The notes below the pieces were generated by a model that searched no databases, was not told the DNA's origin, and worked only from the letters and a program-made list of their open reading frames with translations. Made by a program: the position numbers and the translations under genes. A stretch of DNA of 64,000 bases from Armigeres subalbatus (Eukaryota > Arthropoda > Insecta > Diptera > Culicidae). The stretch lies in NCBI RefSeq assembly GCF_024139115.2, contig NC_085141.1, positions 401,581,659 through 401,645,658 of the forward strand, in the 5' to 3' direction. Within the stretch, counting starts at the first letter, position 1. Every line of letters starts with the position of its first letter. Positions 54,671 to 64,000 of the stretch are shown piece by piece.

Positions 54671-55009
54671 ATTCTATATTAAATACTCGAAAGCCAAGTA
54701 CCCGAATAACGTTTACCCGAATGATATTCACCAGAATAACATGTATCTGAATGTAACATTAACCCGAATTAATGAAAAAGATAAGATTGAAATGTTTTAT
54801 GTGGAAAAATGGATACCGAGAGTTGAAAGGTTTATATTTCTCTTTCTTTCATCGAAGAAGCCTTATGAATATGTACATACTCAAATTTGAGTTATTATTT
54901 TTTTTTTATTTCGTCAACCAACGTAGACTAGTACATATACATATACATGTTTGTTTTTGTAATGCTATAGTATAATTAAATAATAGGTTTTTTTAGTAAA
55001 GTGATGTAT
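54671..55009. other. Noncoding
   Basis: Includes a few ACCCGAATRA units near 54705-54770, a possible remnant of the same minisatellite style. No gene. Confidence 0.45.
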
Positions 55010-57650
55010 AATTTTGATTTTGAATTTATATTGCTGAATTTGTAATGTTTGTTCTTTGGAAATACTGTCTAATGTTATGCCGAGACATTGTTAAGTCAAT
55101 AGTTTCGCAGTGTTGATTGTAAACGGCCATCATTCGGTTGAGAGGCCCAAATTTGGCGTAATTTGTACGGCGGTGGTTAGTGAAAAATAAAGTCCTATGT
55201 CGAAGTAGCCGAGAAGGTATGTAAAAGTTAAATTTCGATAAAATTTCAGTTGAATCAACACGTTGAGAAACTATATCGTTAACAAATGAAACCGTTGCAC
55301 ATTCTCGACGCTCTTTCAAAGTTTGTATATTTATAAGCATGCAACGTGCTTCATAAGATGGAAGAGGAAATGACGTCCAACCTAATTTACGAAGAGCGTA
55401 TAATAGAAATTGTTTTGTACTGACTCTATTCTTTCTTCATGTGTGGTTATATATAGGCGACCATACAATGCTACAATATTCCAGTATAGATCGTACATAT
55501 GAAATATATAGTGTTTTGATCCTGAATCCTGAAGGATCCTGAAAGTTGAAGCAAAAACGCTTGATAAAGCCTAGCATATTATTAGCTTTGTGGATGATTG
55601 TGTTATAGTGATCAACAAGAGTTAGTTTCGAATCTAAAATCACTCCTAAATCCCTAACTCTTTCGTGTCTTTCTACAGTATTGTTCCCTAATACAATTTG
55701 TGTATTTGGTGTTATGCTGATTCTGCTGAATGATATTATGTTGCATTTCTTAACATTCAGTTGCAATAGGCTTTTTCTGCACCATGTATAGAACATGTGT
55801 ATTTCATTCTGGAATATGATTATGTCGTCTTCATTTTTTATTTCCATAAATAGCTTTATGTCATCGGCATAAATTAAAATCTTTATATTTTTGAGAATGA
55901 AGGTAATGTCATTTACATATAATATAAATAAAAGAGGGCCAAGATGAGAGCCTTGTGGAACTCCTGAAGTGACTTGAATGGGATTGGATTTCTTTCCGTT
56001 AAATTTTATTACTTGTTGCCGGTCTGTGAGATAAGATTCAAGCCATCTAAGGAGTCCTGGCTCAATTCCAATTTTTTTGCAATTTGAAGAGTAACATTGG
56101 AATGTCAATACGATCAAACGCCTTGCTAAAGTCAGTGTATAGAGCTTCCACGTAGTTACCATTATCCATTGCATTAAGAGAATAGTCAATGAATTCTATT
56201 AAATTTGTAGCGGTAGAGCGACCTTTGAAAAATCCATGCTGCTTATTCGTAATTCTGTTTTTAAGTTGTGAAAATAATTTTTCATTGATAATGGATTCAA
56301 AAAGTTTGGGAATGCAAGAGATAATGGCTATTCCACGGTAATTACGAATGTCAGATTTTTTGCCTGATTTGAAGATAGGCACAAGATAGGAGCTTTTCCA
56401 TACCCTGGGAAAATTTCCGGATTCCAATGACAATCTGAAGAGCCAAAACAAAGGTGCAGTCAGCTCTTTAGCCAGACTCTTCATAAATATCGGTGGAATA
56501 CCATCAGGACCAGGGCCTTTAGATGCATCTAAGTTTTTAAAGCGTTTAGAATATCGTTCACCATGATCTGATTAACACCGATATCCCTAGCGAATTCTGG
56601 GATTGGCTTTAAAAGCTAGGTCGCGATCTTGTTCCGAAAAGGTGGTGTATATTTCTTGGAAGAAATCTCCAAAAAGATTACAGATATCTTCCGAGCAATT
56701 ACCGACGCGTTCGTCTAAATACATGGTTGACGGAAAATTGTCTGATTTTAATTTTGATTTTACGTAATTGAAGAAGTTCTATGGACATGACTTTATGTCG
56801 TTTTCTGGTTTCGTGTTGTGTTCTTCAAATGCTACATCAATTGCTAATTTTAATTGATCGCAGATGTTCAAATATTTTTCCAAATTTTCATTCGTCTTGT
56901 CTAGCTTGTAAGTTTTATGTAATTTTTGTTTGCGATTCTTTAAATTTTTATTTGCCTATTGTACCAAATTGGATATTTTGAATTTCCGCTCCGTCGTTTT
57001 CTTCTTTTTGGGACCTCGTCAATAATAATATCAAAAATAATGTTATAAAAGACATCAACGGAAGATTCAATATTACCTTCATGCTCTAAAATTTGCTTCC
57101 AGTTAAATCTACTTAGCTTATGTCTTATGTTGTCATAGTTTGCTTTGTTGTATTCAAGGACTTCTTCAAAGTCACAGTCGCTGGGTTTTTATATTCATGA
57201 ACGAACACAGAGTATTAGATTGCCGTGTGGAATGTTTCGTTTTTCCATAAGGGATTCAATGATTTAGTCACACAGAAATCTTCTTGAATATTGGTTAGTA
57301 GGAGATCAAGGTAACAGTTCTGTTGATTTTTAATGTGATTGATTTGGTTAAGTCCTAGGCTAGCAGTTCTGTCAAATATAAACATAAGTGTTTCATTTTC
57401 CCCAGCGACTGGAAGTAGAATTTGTTCGTTCTCTGAATCCGGAATAAAGTCAACGGTGCGTTGGTTAAAGTCTCCGTAAATATGTACTTTGACTTCAGGT
57501 GGAAGTCCTGATAAAATTTCTTCTGCAGTTTTTAAAAACTTTCATAAGATGTTGTTTGCGCATGTTCTGGTGGGAAATACACAGAGGAGAAAACTTGGGT
57601 TTTTTGAGTAATCCATTTCACAGAAATGCCATCAATAGAATTAACAACAT
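55010..57650 (-). mobile_element. Jockey/CR1-like non-LTR retrotransposon remnant, 5'-truncated
   Basis: Minus strand: endonuclease piece (about 57650-57200), reverse transcriptase (56560-55437) and a C-terminal tail ending near 55026. There is a short 3' end but no clear poly(A) or target duplication. The clade within the jockey/CR1 group is not decided by eye. Confidence 0.8.
55026..57620 (-). pseudogene. Endonuclease-reverse transcriptase of the jockey/CR1-like remnant
   Basis: Minus strand: VFSSVYFPPEHAQ and IYGDFNQRTVDF (the GDFN endonuclease motif, 57475-57450), then LDLLLTN. A degraded stretch 57180-56570 follows, then RT: GPGPDGIPP near 56510, SYLVPIFKSG, YRGIAIISCIPKLFE, a frame change near 56100, SGVPQGSHLGPLLFILYVNDI (near 55950), YADD (complementary to 55860-55871), and KCNIISF. 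The tail has RRTNYAKFGPLNRMM near 55160. Frame breaks near 56100 and 55430 disable it. Confidence 0.8.
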
Positions 57651-59760
57651 TTCAAAGGGCTTTTAGAAATCGACCGTCTACTCCGGCCGTATATATTCCG
57701 GAAAACTGAGATCTTTACAAGAAAGTGTCTACTCTATTGCCTCATACCGTTTAAACGCGTTCTTCAGGAAATTTTAATTCAGGGCAAATACGGTTTTATC
57801 ACAGAAGAATTTAGCTACTTTTATGTTTTTTTTTTGCTAGAAAACGCGTTATTCTAGGAATATATCATATATTCTATATCCTTGCAACGGCAATCCAATT
57901 CTTTCAAAGAAGGAGTCATTTTCTACACGCCAAATAACGGGCAAACGTGTTTATTTTAAGAGGCATCTCTTCATCTTATACCGGTCAGATGCGATGATTC
58001 GAAGAAGGCATTACCAATGTTTCTGATTATGAAGTTGCGCAAAGAGGATCTTTTTACACATATTCTGAATGATGCTCTTGTTATTATGTTGGGAACTTTC
58101 ATTTTTGTTCAACCCTCTCAGTGACTCCACGGGAGTGTTCACTTCTAAAGCTTTTTAAATCTATAATCAAAATATTCACCCACAGAGTGCAAACATGTGA
58201 GTTTCTTGTTGCTAGTGTATTGAAGTGTTGTTTCTAGAACAAATATAATATATTTCAATTCTTGCGTTTCAATTCGCCATAATAATCATTAGGCGATAAC
58301 AATACTTCCGCCTTACCAACAAGCATTTGTTTTCGATAAGTAGACGGTTTGACAGTTCAATAGGTAGATTTGGCTTCACTCTTTGCGCAACTCTATATAT
58401 AATAGACTCTGGGCATTACCTCTTCCCTTTGCCTTATACCGAGCAAACTCGATCATTCAAATAAGACATTATCTCCTCAATTCGCCTTATACCGGGTTGA
58501 ACAAAAATGAAAGTTGTCAAAATAATTACAAGACCATCATTTAGAAACAGTAGTACGCAGATGATTTTTGCGTAACTTTATATTCAGAAACTAATTCAAC
58601 TTAATTCAACGCTGTTACAGTTGTGAAAATAGCGTTGAATTAAAAGAAACAGGGAATTCAGATTTTGTACAACTGTTGTATCAAATTTATTTGATGCTTA
58701 ACGTCAATTCGATTTTTTTTTCAGATTTTGTCCAACACCTTCCGATTAAGCGCAGCTCCAGGGAATTTGGGCGATTTTTGTCTGGGGGTACAACTCTGAT
58801 GTAGTCGGCGGTATACCATTCCTGAATACTAGTAATGACAAAAAGCGAGGTCTGACCAAAAACACGGAATAAGCGGGTGTTTTTTCTTTTTAAAAAAAAG
58901 CAACAGGCGGTTAGGAAAACTTCATTTTACGTACATGGTATTAGTTATTAGTTCCAGAACTCATGAAAAATACACTTTTCATTCATCAATTAAAAATCGT
59001 CTTCCTACCCACGTAAGTACTTAGGGTAAATAATGTATCTTAGACAAGCGCAGGACATTCATTAGAAAATATATTGAGATTGAAGAGAATAAAATAATTG
59101 GAAGCCACAAAATCATCCAAATACATAAACTATGATTGGTCTTGTGTCTCCATTCCCCAATTTTGGAGTAAATAACTTTTACAAGGTGTAAACTGTGATG
59201 TACTGCGAAATGGAATATTTGGTTTGTGGACATCAAATATATAATTCCGACATGGAAAATATGGTATTCACATTCATTTAAGTGCATTTATTTACTTGAT
59301 TGTCATAGTTTTAATCAAATATTTACATTTTTCGCAATATCATCGAAAACAGTCTGAAAGTTGGCAAATAATGGTGCATCCATGTAGTGTACCATTCATG
59401 GGGTGACTAATAAATGTCTGATCCATAACAACATCACTATGTTTTAGTCACTCCGTCTCTAGTCTCTTGTCTCTTCACAGATAGAAAAAGTTATTGAAAT
59501 TTACACGAAAGTAATGCACATAAAGGGAATGCCAAAAAGAGCGTAAATTTAAACGATTTTATCGCCTGAATGTTTGCAATTTCCATTGCATTATGTCACT
59601 TTTTATATGATGTATGCTATAGAAACTGACATAATGCTATAGAAGTTGCATACATTTAGGGTGTACTTGTTGGAAAATATCCATGTACGCTCAAAATAGT
59701 GTAATTTTCCATGTCTTTATTTTTTACGCGCTTCTTAGTTTTAATTTTTTTTTCTGAGTT
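57651..59760. other. Noncoding, with an inverted-repeat pair
   Basis: No gene. AACTTTCATTTTTGTTCAAC (58094) and its exact complement (ending 58515) flank about 380 bp containing CTTATACCG-type short repeats. Further CTTATACCG/CTCATACCG motifs occur at 57740 and 57975. Confidence 0.5.
58094..58515. repeat. 22-bp perfect inverted repeats enclosing ~380 bp
   Basis: 58094-58115 and 58494-58515 are exact reverse complements. A MITE is possible, but no target duplication is clear. Confidence 0.6.
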
Positions 59761-60078
59761 CAGTACGTGATCTCTCTTGTTCCGGACAGCAGAACGATCG
59801 CGCGGTCGGCCGAATTATTGTGTTCTGCATTCGGCCGGCGGTCATACAATTAATCAGTTCAGTGCGTGATCTCTCTTGTTCCGGACAGCAGAACGATCGC
59901 GCGGTCGGCCGAATTATTGTGTTCTGCATTGCGCGGCCGGTAATACAATTAATCAGTTCAGTGCGTGATCTCTCTTGTTCCGGACAGCAGAACGATCGCG
60001 CGGTCGGCCGAATTATTGTGTTCTGCATTGCGCGGCCGGTAATAAAATTAATCAGTTCAGTGCGTGATCTCTCTTGTT
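59761..60078 (+). repeat. 99-bp tandem modules, 3.2 copies
   Basis: Module starts at 59761, 59860, 59959 and 60058 (partial), each exactly 99 bp. All carry CAGT(A/G)CGTGATCTCTCTTG, CCGGACAGCAGAACGATCG and GGCCGAATTATTGTGTTCTG. Module 1 differs from 2 and 3 mainly near the end (TTCGGCCGGCGG against TGCGCGGCCGG). Confidence 0.95.
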
Positions 60079-60692
60079 TCGAAGCGGGCTTGGTAGTCAT
60101 ATGGCTACTGCTTCTGCCTCATACGCAGGAGGTTGTGGGTTCAATCCCAGGTCCGTTCCATTCTCCTACTTTGTATCTTTCTCTTTATTTCTCATGTACT
60201 AGCAATCGCTAGAACTGGAAATGGACTTCCATACCGTTTCTATTACTATTCCTATACCTTCAACTTGAGTATTCTATCAGTAATCTGCTAGAATTGGAAA
60301 TGAACTTATAGAGCTCGTTTCCTACATCCAACTAGAAATTCCATCAGTTACCTTCTCCTATCTATCACATTGGCAGCTCGTTAACCAAGACGGACCTCTG
60401 CCTCTCCAACCTAACGCAAAATTCCAACAAATCCCGCATGAACTCGTGGCAAGTGCAGAGGTATATTCGGCTTGCAGTGGGCGAGTGATTGCATCATCAT
60501 TTCCTCCCCCTTCCCTACATTGACTTGCATTCTGACGTGGCAGGCGCCAGTATGACCTAACAAATGAGATCACCAGTACTTGTACATTGAAGATGTGCGC
60601 TAGTCCCAAGCAAACATCTGTTGGTTCCCTGTGCAAGAACAGCTGATCTGGTCATAATGGAGTAGCAACTACGAGCAGTCAATCAAGCTCAA
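59761..60692 (+). mobile_element. Composite retroposon: 99-bp tandem modules plus tRNA-like SINE
   Basis: A 31-base direct repeat (29 of 31 identical, GCTTCTTAGTTTT...) at 59730-59760 and 60693-60723 flanks it. The insert is three full 99-bp modules and 21 bases of a fourth (59761-60078). Next comes a tRNA-like head with B box GGGTTCAATCCC (60084-60155), then a ~530-bp body ending near a TCAAGC-type repeat. The first base after the repeat is the C of CAGT, and each module starts the same way (TTCAGTGCGTG). The head is related to the SINE at 50350-50801, which has no such modules. Confidence 0.75.
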
Positions 60693-60723
60693 GCTTCTTA
60701 GTTTTCATTTTTTTTTCTGTGTT

Positions 60724-62994
60724 GTTAAGCGATCGGAATCTATTAGTATCTCAATTACAATCAAAGTTTGGCTGTAGAACCTCAAGATTGCCGTTTGAAT
60801 CACTTTAACGCGTTTCACGTGCATGTTACGAAGAGTCCTGTAATGCATGTTCTCCTGTATACCTGCGTTCAGCAGGCGCTTCGATAGAAAGTTTAACATT
60901 TTAGATTATTTTAAAGATAAATAATAGTTGGTTAGTGAATTCTCATCACGAGCCGCTAGAGTCGAGGTAAAAGTATCAAATGATCATACTTTCGATAAAA
61001 TTTTTCTGCACTATATTTAAAATTGATCGAAGAAGCTCATGCTTGTCCAAAATATGTACATGTCCAAAATATATCATTTACCCTATAGACAAAGTCTAAC
61101 ACCTTCCTTCGCTTAATCTTGTGGACCTGTCCCGCTTCTCAATGCACTTGTTTGCATGCGCAATTTTGTAGAAGGTTTCATCATTCTCTGTGGGAAATAT
61201 CTAATGATACAACATCACGAATAAGAAAGCTTCAAAGTGATGCTAAATTGTTTCGGGAGGTGTTGCCATACTTATTTTAGCACTTCCACGCTTCTGGTTG
61301 GTAGTGTACATAATTAACATTCCGACTGCAATTTGATTAGCAAAAGAAATTTGCCGACTGTGATATTTGAACAAAAGAATGTCTCCAAAACAGTAACGAT
61401 CGGAAATCCCGTGGTCGAAATAACATTAGGATTTGAAAAACAACGAACCGTGGATGGGGACACAGATCAACAGATGTGAAATGTGAAAGCAGCGGTGCAA
61501 ATAAAAATCCAGCGATTGCAGATGCTAGTTAGTGATTGCACGTCACCAGGTTAGTTACTACTATCCTATCCGATTACACCAATTGTTTGGTACTTAATAC
61601 ATAGACTATTTCTATCAATCAGTTAAAAGTGGAATGACGCAAATAGCGTTAAACAAGACGTTTGTTTATGCCCCAGTTTGTATTAGCGCACGTCTGTGAA
61701 AATGTTCTTTCTGCTAATTTGTTTCTATGCTAATTTAACGCCAGATGTTTTTTTGGTCGTCATGAGTTTGTGTTGTAGTTGCGTAGGAGTAAAAATTATC
61801 TATCTCATTTCTAACCACGTTTTATTTCGGCAACGCTTACAATTAAGCAATTATGAACATTCAATGGCATTGATTATTCTACAGTATCTTCTTGGATTGA
61901 TGTGTACATATTTTAAAGTCGTATCGCCAAGCTACGAAACCTTCATGGTCTTCGCCATATAACGCGTAATTTTAAAGGCAGAATTTTTTTTCTTCCCTGA
62001 TACATGTGGGTTTTGATATTTTTTTAAATTTTGTTGAAATAGGAATGGCACATGCTCAAAAAACACGGATATCAAGAATGGAGTGGTTGAGCTAAAATGC
62101 AATTGCTTAGAATGAAAACTCTCTATTAACTCCTTTATTAACTTTGGCTTGGTTTGAAAGATCTAATCATGAAATACAATACCAATAAAAGCGCCGTTTC
62201 CGTGTAGGGTATCTGTTCCATTATTATTAACATGCTCCTATATCAATAACATTCACAATACAGACAATTTAGGTTCAATTTATGTCATGTTTTGTTGTTA
62301 TCCAACTTGCTCACTGCTGAAAAAATCACAAAAATGAGAAACAAAATAATTTACGCATAATTTTTTGTTTTCGAATGGTATTGCTTTGGGTACATGATAT
62401 GAGTTCAAGAAGTGGTTCCCCTATGAAAATAATCTGAAGAAATCGTAAAAATCATCGTCAACCAAAAATGCCTCGAAATTTTGCAACAATTTTTCGAACA
62501 AAACTCGCTGTCTTTTAGAATTTTCAAAAATAAAATCCATGGAAACAGCCTACCCTTTGATAAAAAGTAAAAAACTACAAAGACAATTATGGGTAGTGTG
62601 GTGGTGAAGAGGATAGGTAGATGCGTATTCATCGTCTTGAACCAAGACATGTCAGCAATTACTTCAATCAGTGATAAAAAAAAACATTTCGAATGAATTT
62701 CATTCGCGTTATTCGTAACATTTGGCAGTACCCATCCCGTAATGTAATTTGTGAAAAGACCTTTTTCTCGGCTTTCACTTCTAGTGGAACTTGACCTTTT
62801 TTTGACTTAGTGTTTTTTATGCATTCGAAAACATTCTAAGCTTGATCGCCATCGAAAAATACTTTTGATTTCTGAATTAATTCAAAGATTCCACCAATTC
62901 TATTTTGATCTTATCTTGCCTCATGCAATCATGATGGAAACGTGTTGAGATGAGACGAGGCCAATAATGAGCCTTTTGTGTTAAAAAAACCCAT
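60724..62994. other. Noncoding, no confident gene
   Basis: AT-rich. An 88-codon frame at 61696-61962 is hydrophobic but has no family I recognise, and I do not call it. A possible 5' splice site (CCAG|GTTAGT) near 61547 could mark an exon end, without other support. Confidence 0.4.
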
Positions 62995-63412
62995 ATTATT
63001 CCACCTACCGTTGGTGATGCCTTTCTCGCATTTAGTTAAGACACCAACCTTATATGGGGTTTATATGGTCCGATGTACCATTTTCTTCATAACTTTTAAA
63101 CGCAATGAACGATCGTTATAAAATTCAATAGTGATCAACAAGGCTTTGTCCCCTGTCGAATTAAATTTGTTGCGAGAAAATCGGTTAAGGATTACTATAC
63201 GAAAAGTTGTCTAATGTTTTTATAGCTTTTGTGCAGACACATACACACACATACATACACACGGACATACAGACATGTGCTCAGCTCGTCGAGCTGAGTC
63301 GATTGGTATATAATACTATGGGTCTCAGAGGCTTCTATAAAAGTTCGTTTTCGAGTGAAATGATAGCCTTTCGGTACAACTTAGTTGTACGAGAAAGGCA
63401 AAACATGAAGAC
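62995..63412. mobile_element. MITE-like interspersed repeat with AC-rich core
   Basis: The left end TGATGCCTTTCTCGCA and right end GTACGAGAAAGGCAAAA share an inverted GCCTTTCTCG. The core has ACACATACACACACATACAT at about 63238-63262, followed by the palindromic CAGCTCGTCGAGCTG. The left half matches 4196-4460. Confidence 0.65.
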
Positions 63413-63449
63413 TGGGGTATCAGGGAAGTAATTCCAAAATAAAACGTAG

Positions 63450-63580
63450 TTAATCTATGAAAAAGGTCAAAAGACAAAAGGTCGAAAGGACAAAGATCGA
63501 AAAAAGGTCGAAAGGGACAGATGGTCGAAAGGACAAAAGGTTGAAAAGGACAAAAGGACGAAAAGACAAAATGTGAAAGA
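63450..63580. repeat. ~15-20-bp minisatellite GGTCGAAAGGACAAA
   Basis: About seven imperfect units (AAAAGGTCGAAAGGACAAA, GATCGAAAAAAGGTCGAAA, AAGGACGAAAAGACAAAA). Confidence 0.8.
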
Positions 63581-63652
63581 AAAGGAAGAAGGAAAAGGGG
63601 AAGCAAGTCCTTTTGACTCTTTTTTCCTTTCAATTATGCTACATTTAGATAA

Positions 63653-63800
63653 GGCAAGTGAATTGAGCAAGTCGCTTGAATCGAACGCGAATGGAACGTG
63701 TAAACATCTTAATTCAATTCACTTGAACGAAAAGAAAGTTGAACATGTTCAACTTTTGACAAGTGAATTGAAGTCAACTGAGTTGTTCAATTCACTTGCC
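63653..63800. repeat. Inverted-repeat structure with CAAGTGAATTGA motifs
   Basis: GGCAAGTGAATTGA (63653-63666) and its exact complement (63787-63800) flank further copies of the motif in both orientations and the palindrome GTTGAACATGTTCAAC. Confidence 0.65.
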
Positions 63801-64000
63801 CTGTCAAAACGAAACATTAAGGTTTTTTCTATGCGAAAATGTGCAAAGAGTGACGTCAACTCTGCACGATCCTAAAAAAAATCACAGCATATTTTATTTC
63901 CATTAATGTTTACAACACTAATCCATAGCATCAGTTTAACGAACGTCATCGGAACTGGAAGGTAAATCTGTTCAAAGGTGCGACGATTTATGAGCTTCTG
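63801..64000. other. Noncoding window end
   Basis: No supported feature. Confidence 0.4.

Noticed and set aside
55026..55340. Separate small gene at the end of the minus-strand non-LTR element
   Set aside because: It continues the C-terminal part of the same retrotransposon ORF2 after a frame break.
61696..61962. 88-codon hydrophobic open frame
   Set aside because: Could be chance in AT-rich DNA; no family resemblance and no supporting signals.
63573..63875. 100-codon open frame at the window end
   Set aside because: It spans the minisatellite and the inverted-repeat structure; the composition reflects repeats.

Overview
This window looks like mosquito genomic DNA, most likely Aedes. The evidence is spliceosomal genes with short GT-AG introns, several tRNA-derived SINEs, many miniature inverted-repeat elements, R1-clade and RTE-clade non-LTR retrotransposons, and a very high share of repeats. 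No alignment was run, so the genus is inferred. I see only two convincing host protein genes: tandem paralogues of the insect DM4/DM12 family of secreted proteins. The first is cut by the left window edge (3-940). The second is complete (20842-22047), with a TATA-plus-initiator promoter and a poly(A) signal. Everything else is transposon, satellite or unassigned sequence.

From 4.2 to 19.2 kb, the space between the two paralogues is filled by nested R1-clade retrotransposons. A long (AC)n tract lies next to an almost full-length element (A1, 4778-10352). A1 ends in a second (AC)n tract, after which a second copy (A2) begins. A2 is interrupted by a 4.2 kb antisense element of a related family (B, 10552-14771), and B itself carries a 143-bp hAT-type MITE. 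A further truncated element (C) lies at 17.4-19.2 kb. All the open reading frames are broken, but the overlapping stop/start TAATG between ORF1 and ORF2 is still visible in A1.

From 22.2 to 30.3 kb lies a decayed Ty3/Gypsy retrotransposon on the minus strand. Gag, protease, reverse transcriptase/RNase H and integrase remnants are split by a hAT-type element, a small unknown insertion, a 2.4 kb block holding a palindromic TTAA-flanked (piggyBac-type) MITE, and a foldback complex. A tRNA-derived SINE and a TTA-flanked Harbinger-type MITE follow.

From 31.86 to 37.06 kb lies a 5.2 kb minisatellite in which every 23-bp unit can form a small hairpin. It is followed by a 5'-truncated RTE element with 14-bp target duplications (37831-38865).

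From 42.7 to 54.7 kb is a mosaic: a segment present twice (42762-43728 and 49366-50134), a 4.3 kb TTAA-flanked foldback whose arms are made of ~150-bp satellite units, a GTGAGACGTCTCAC-rich satellite, a SINE with 22-bp target duplications, an RNase H remnant, and a second foldback (52.2-54.7 kb) whose satellite blocks are mirrored on its two arms.

From 55.0 to 57.7 kb is a minus-strand jockey/CR1-like non-LTR remnant. At 59761-60692 there is an unusual composite retroposon: three exact-length 99-bp tandem modules in front of a tRNA-like SINE, the whole flanked by an imperfect 31-bp direct repeat. The right end holds another MITE-like repeat with an AC-rich core, related to the one that probably seeded the large (AC)n tract, and further short-unit repeats.
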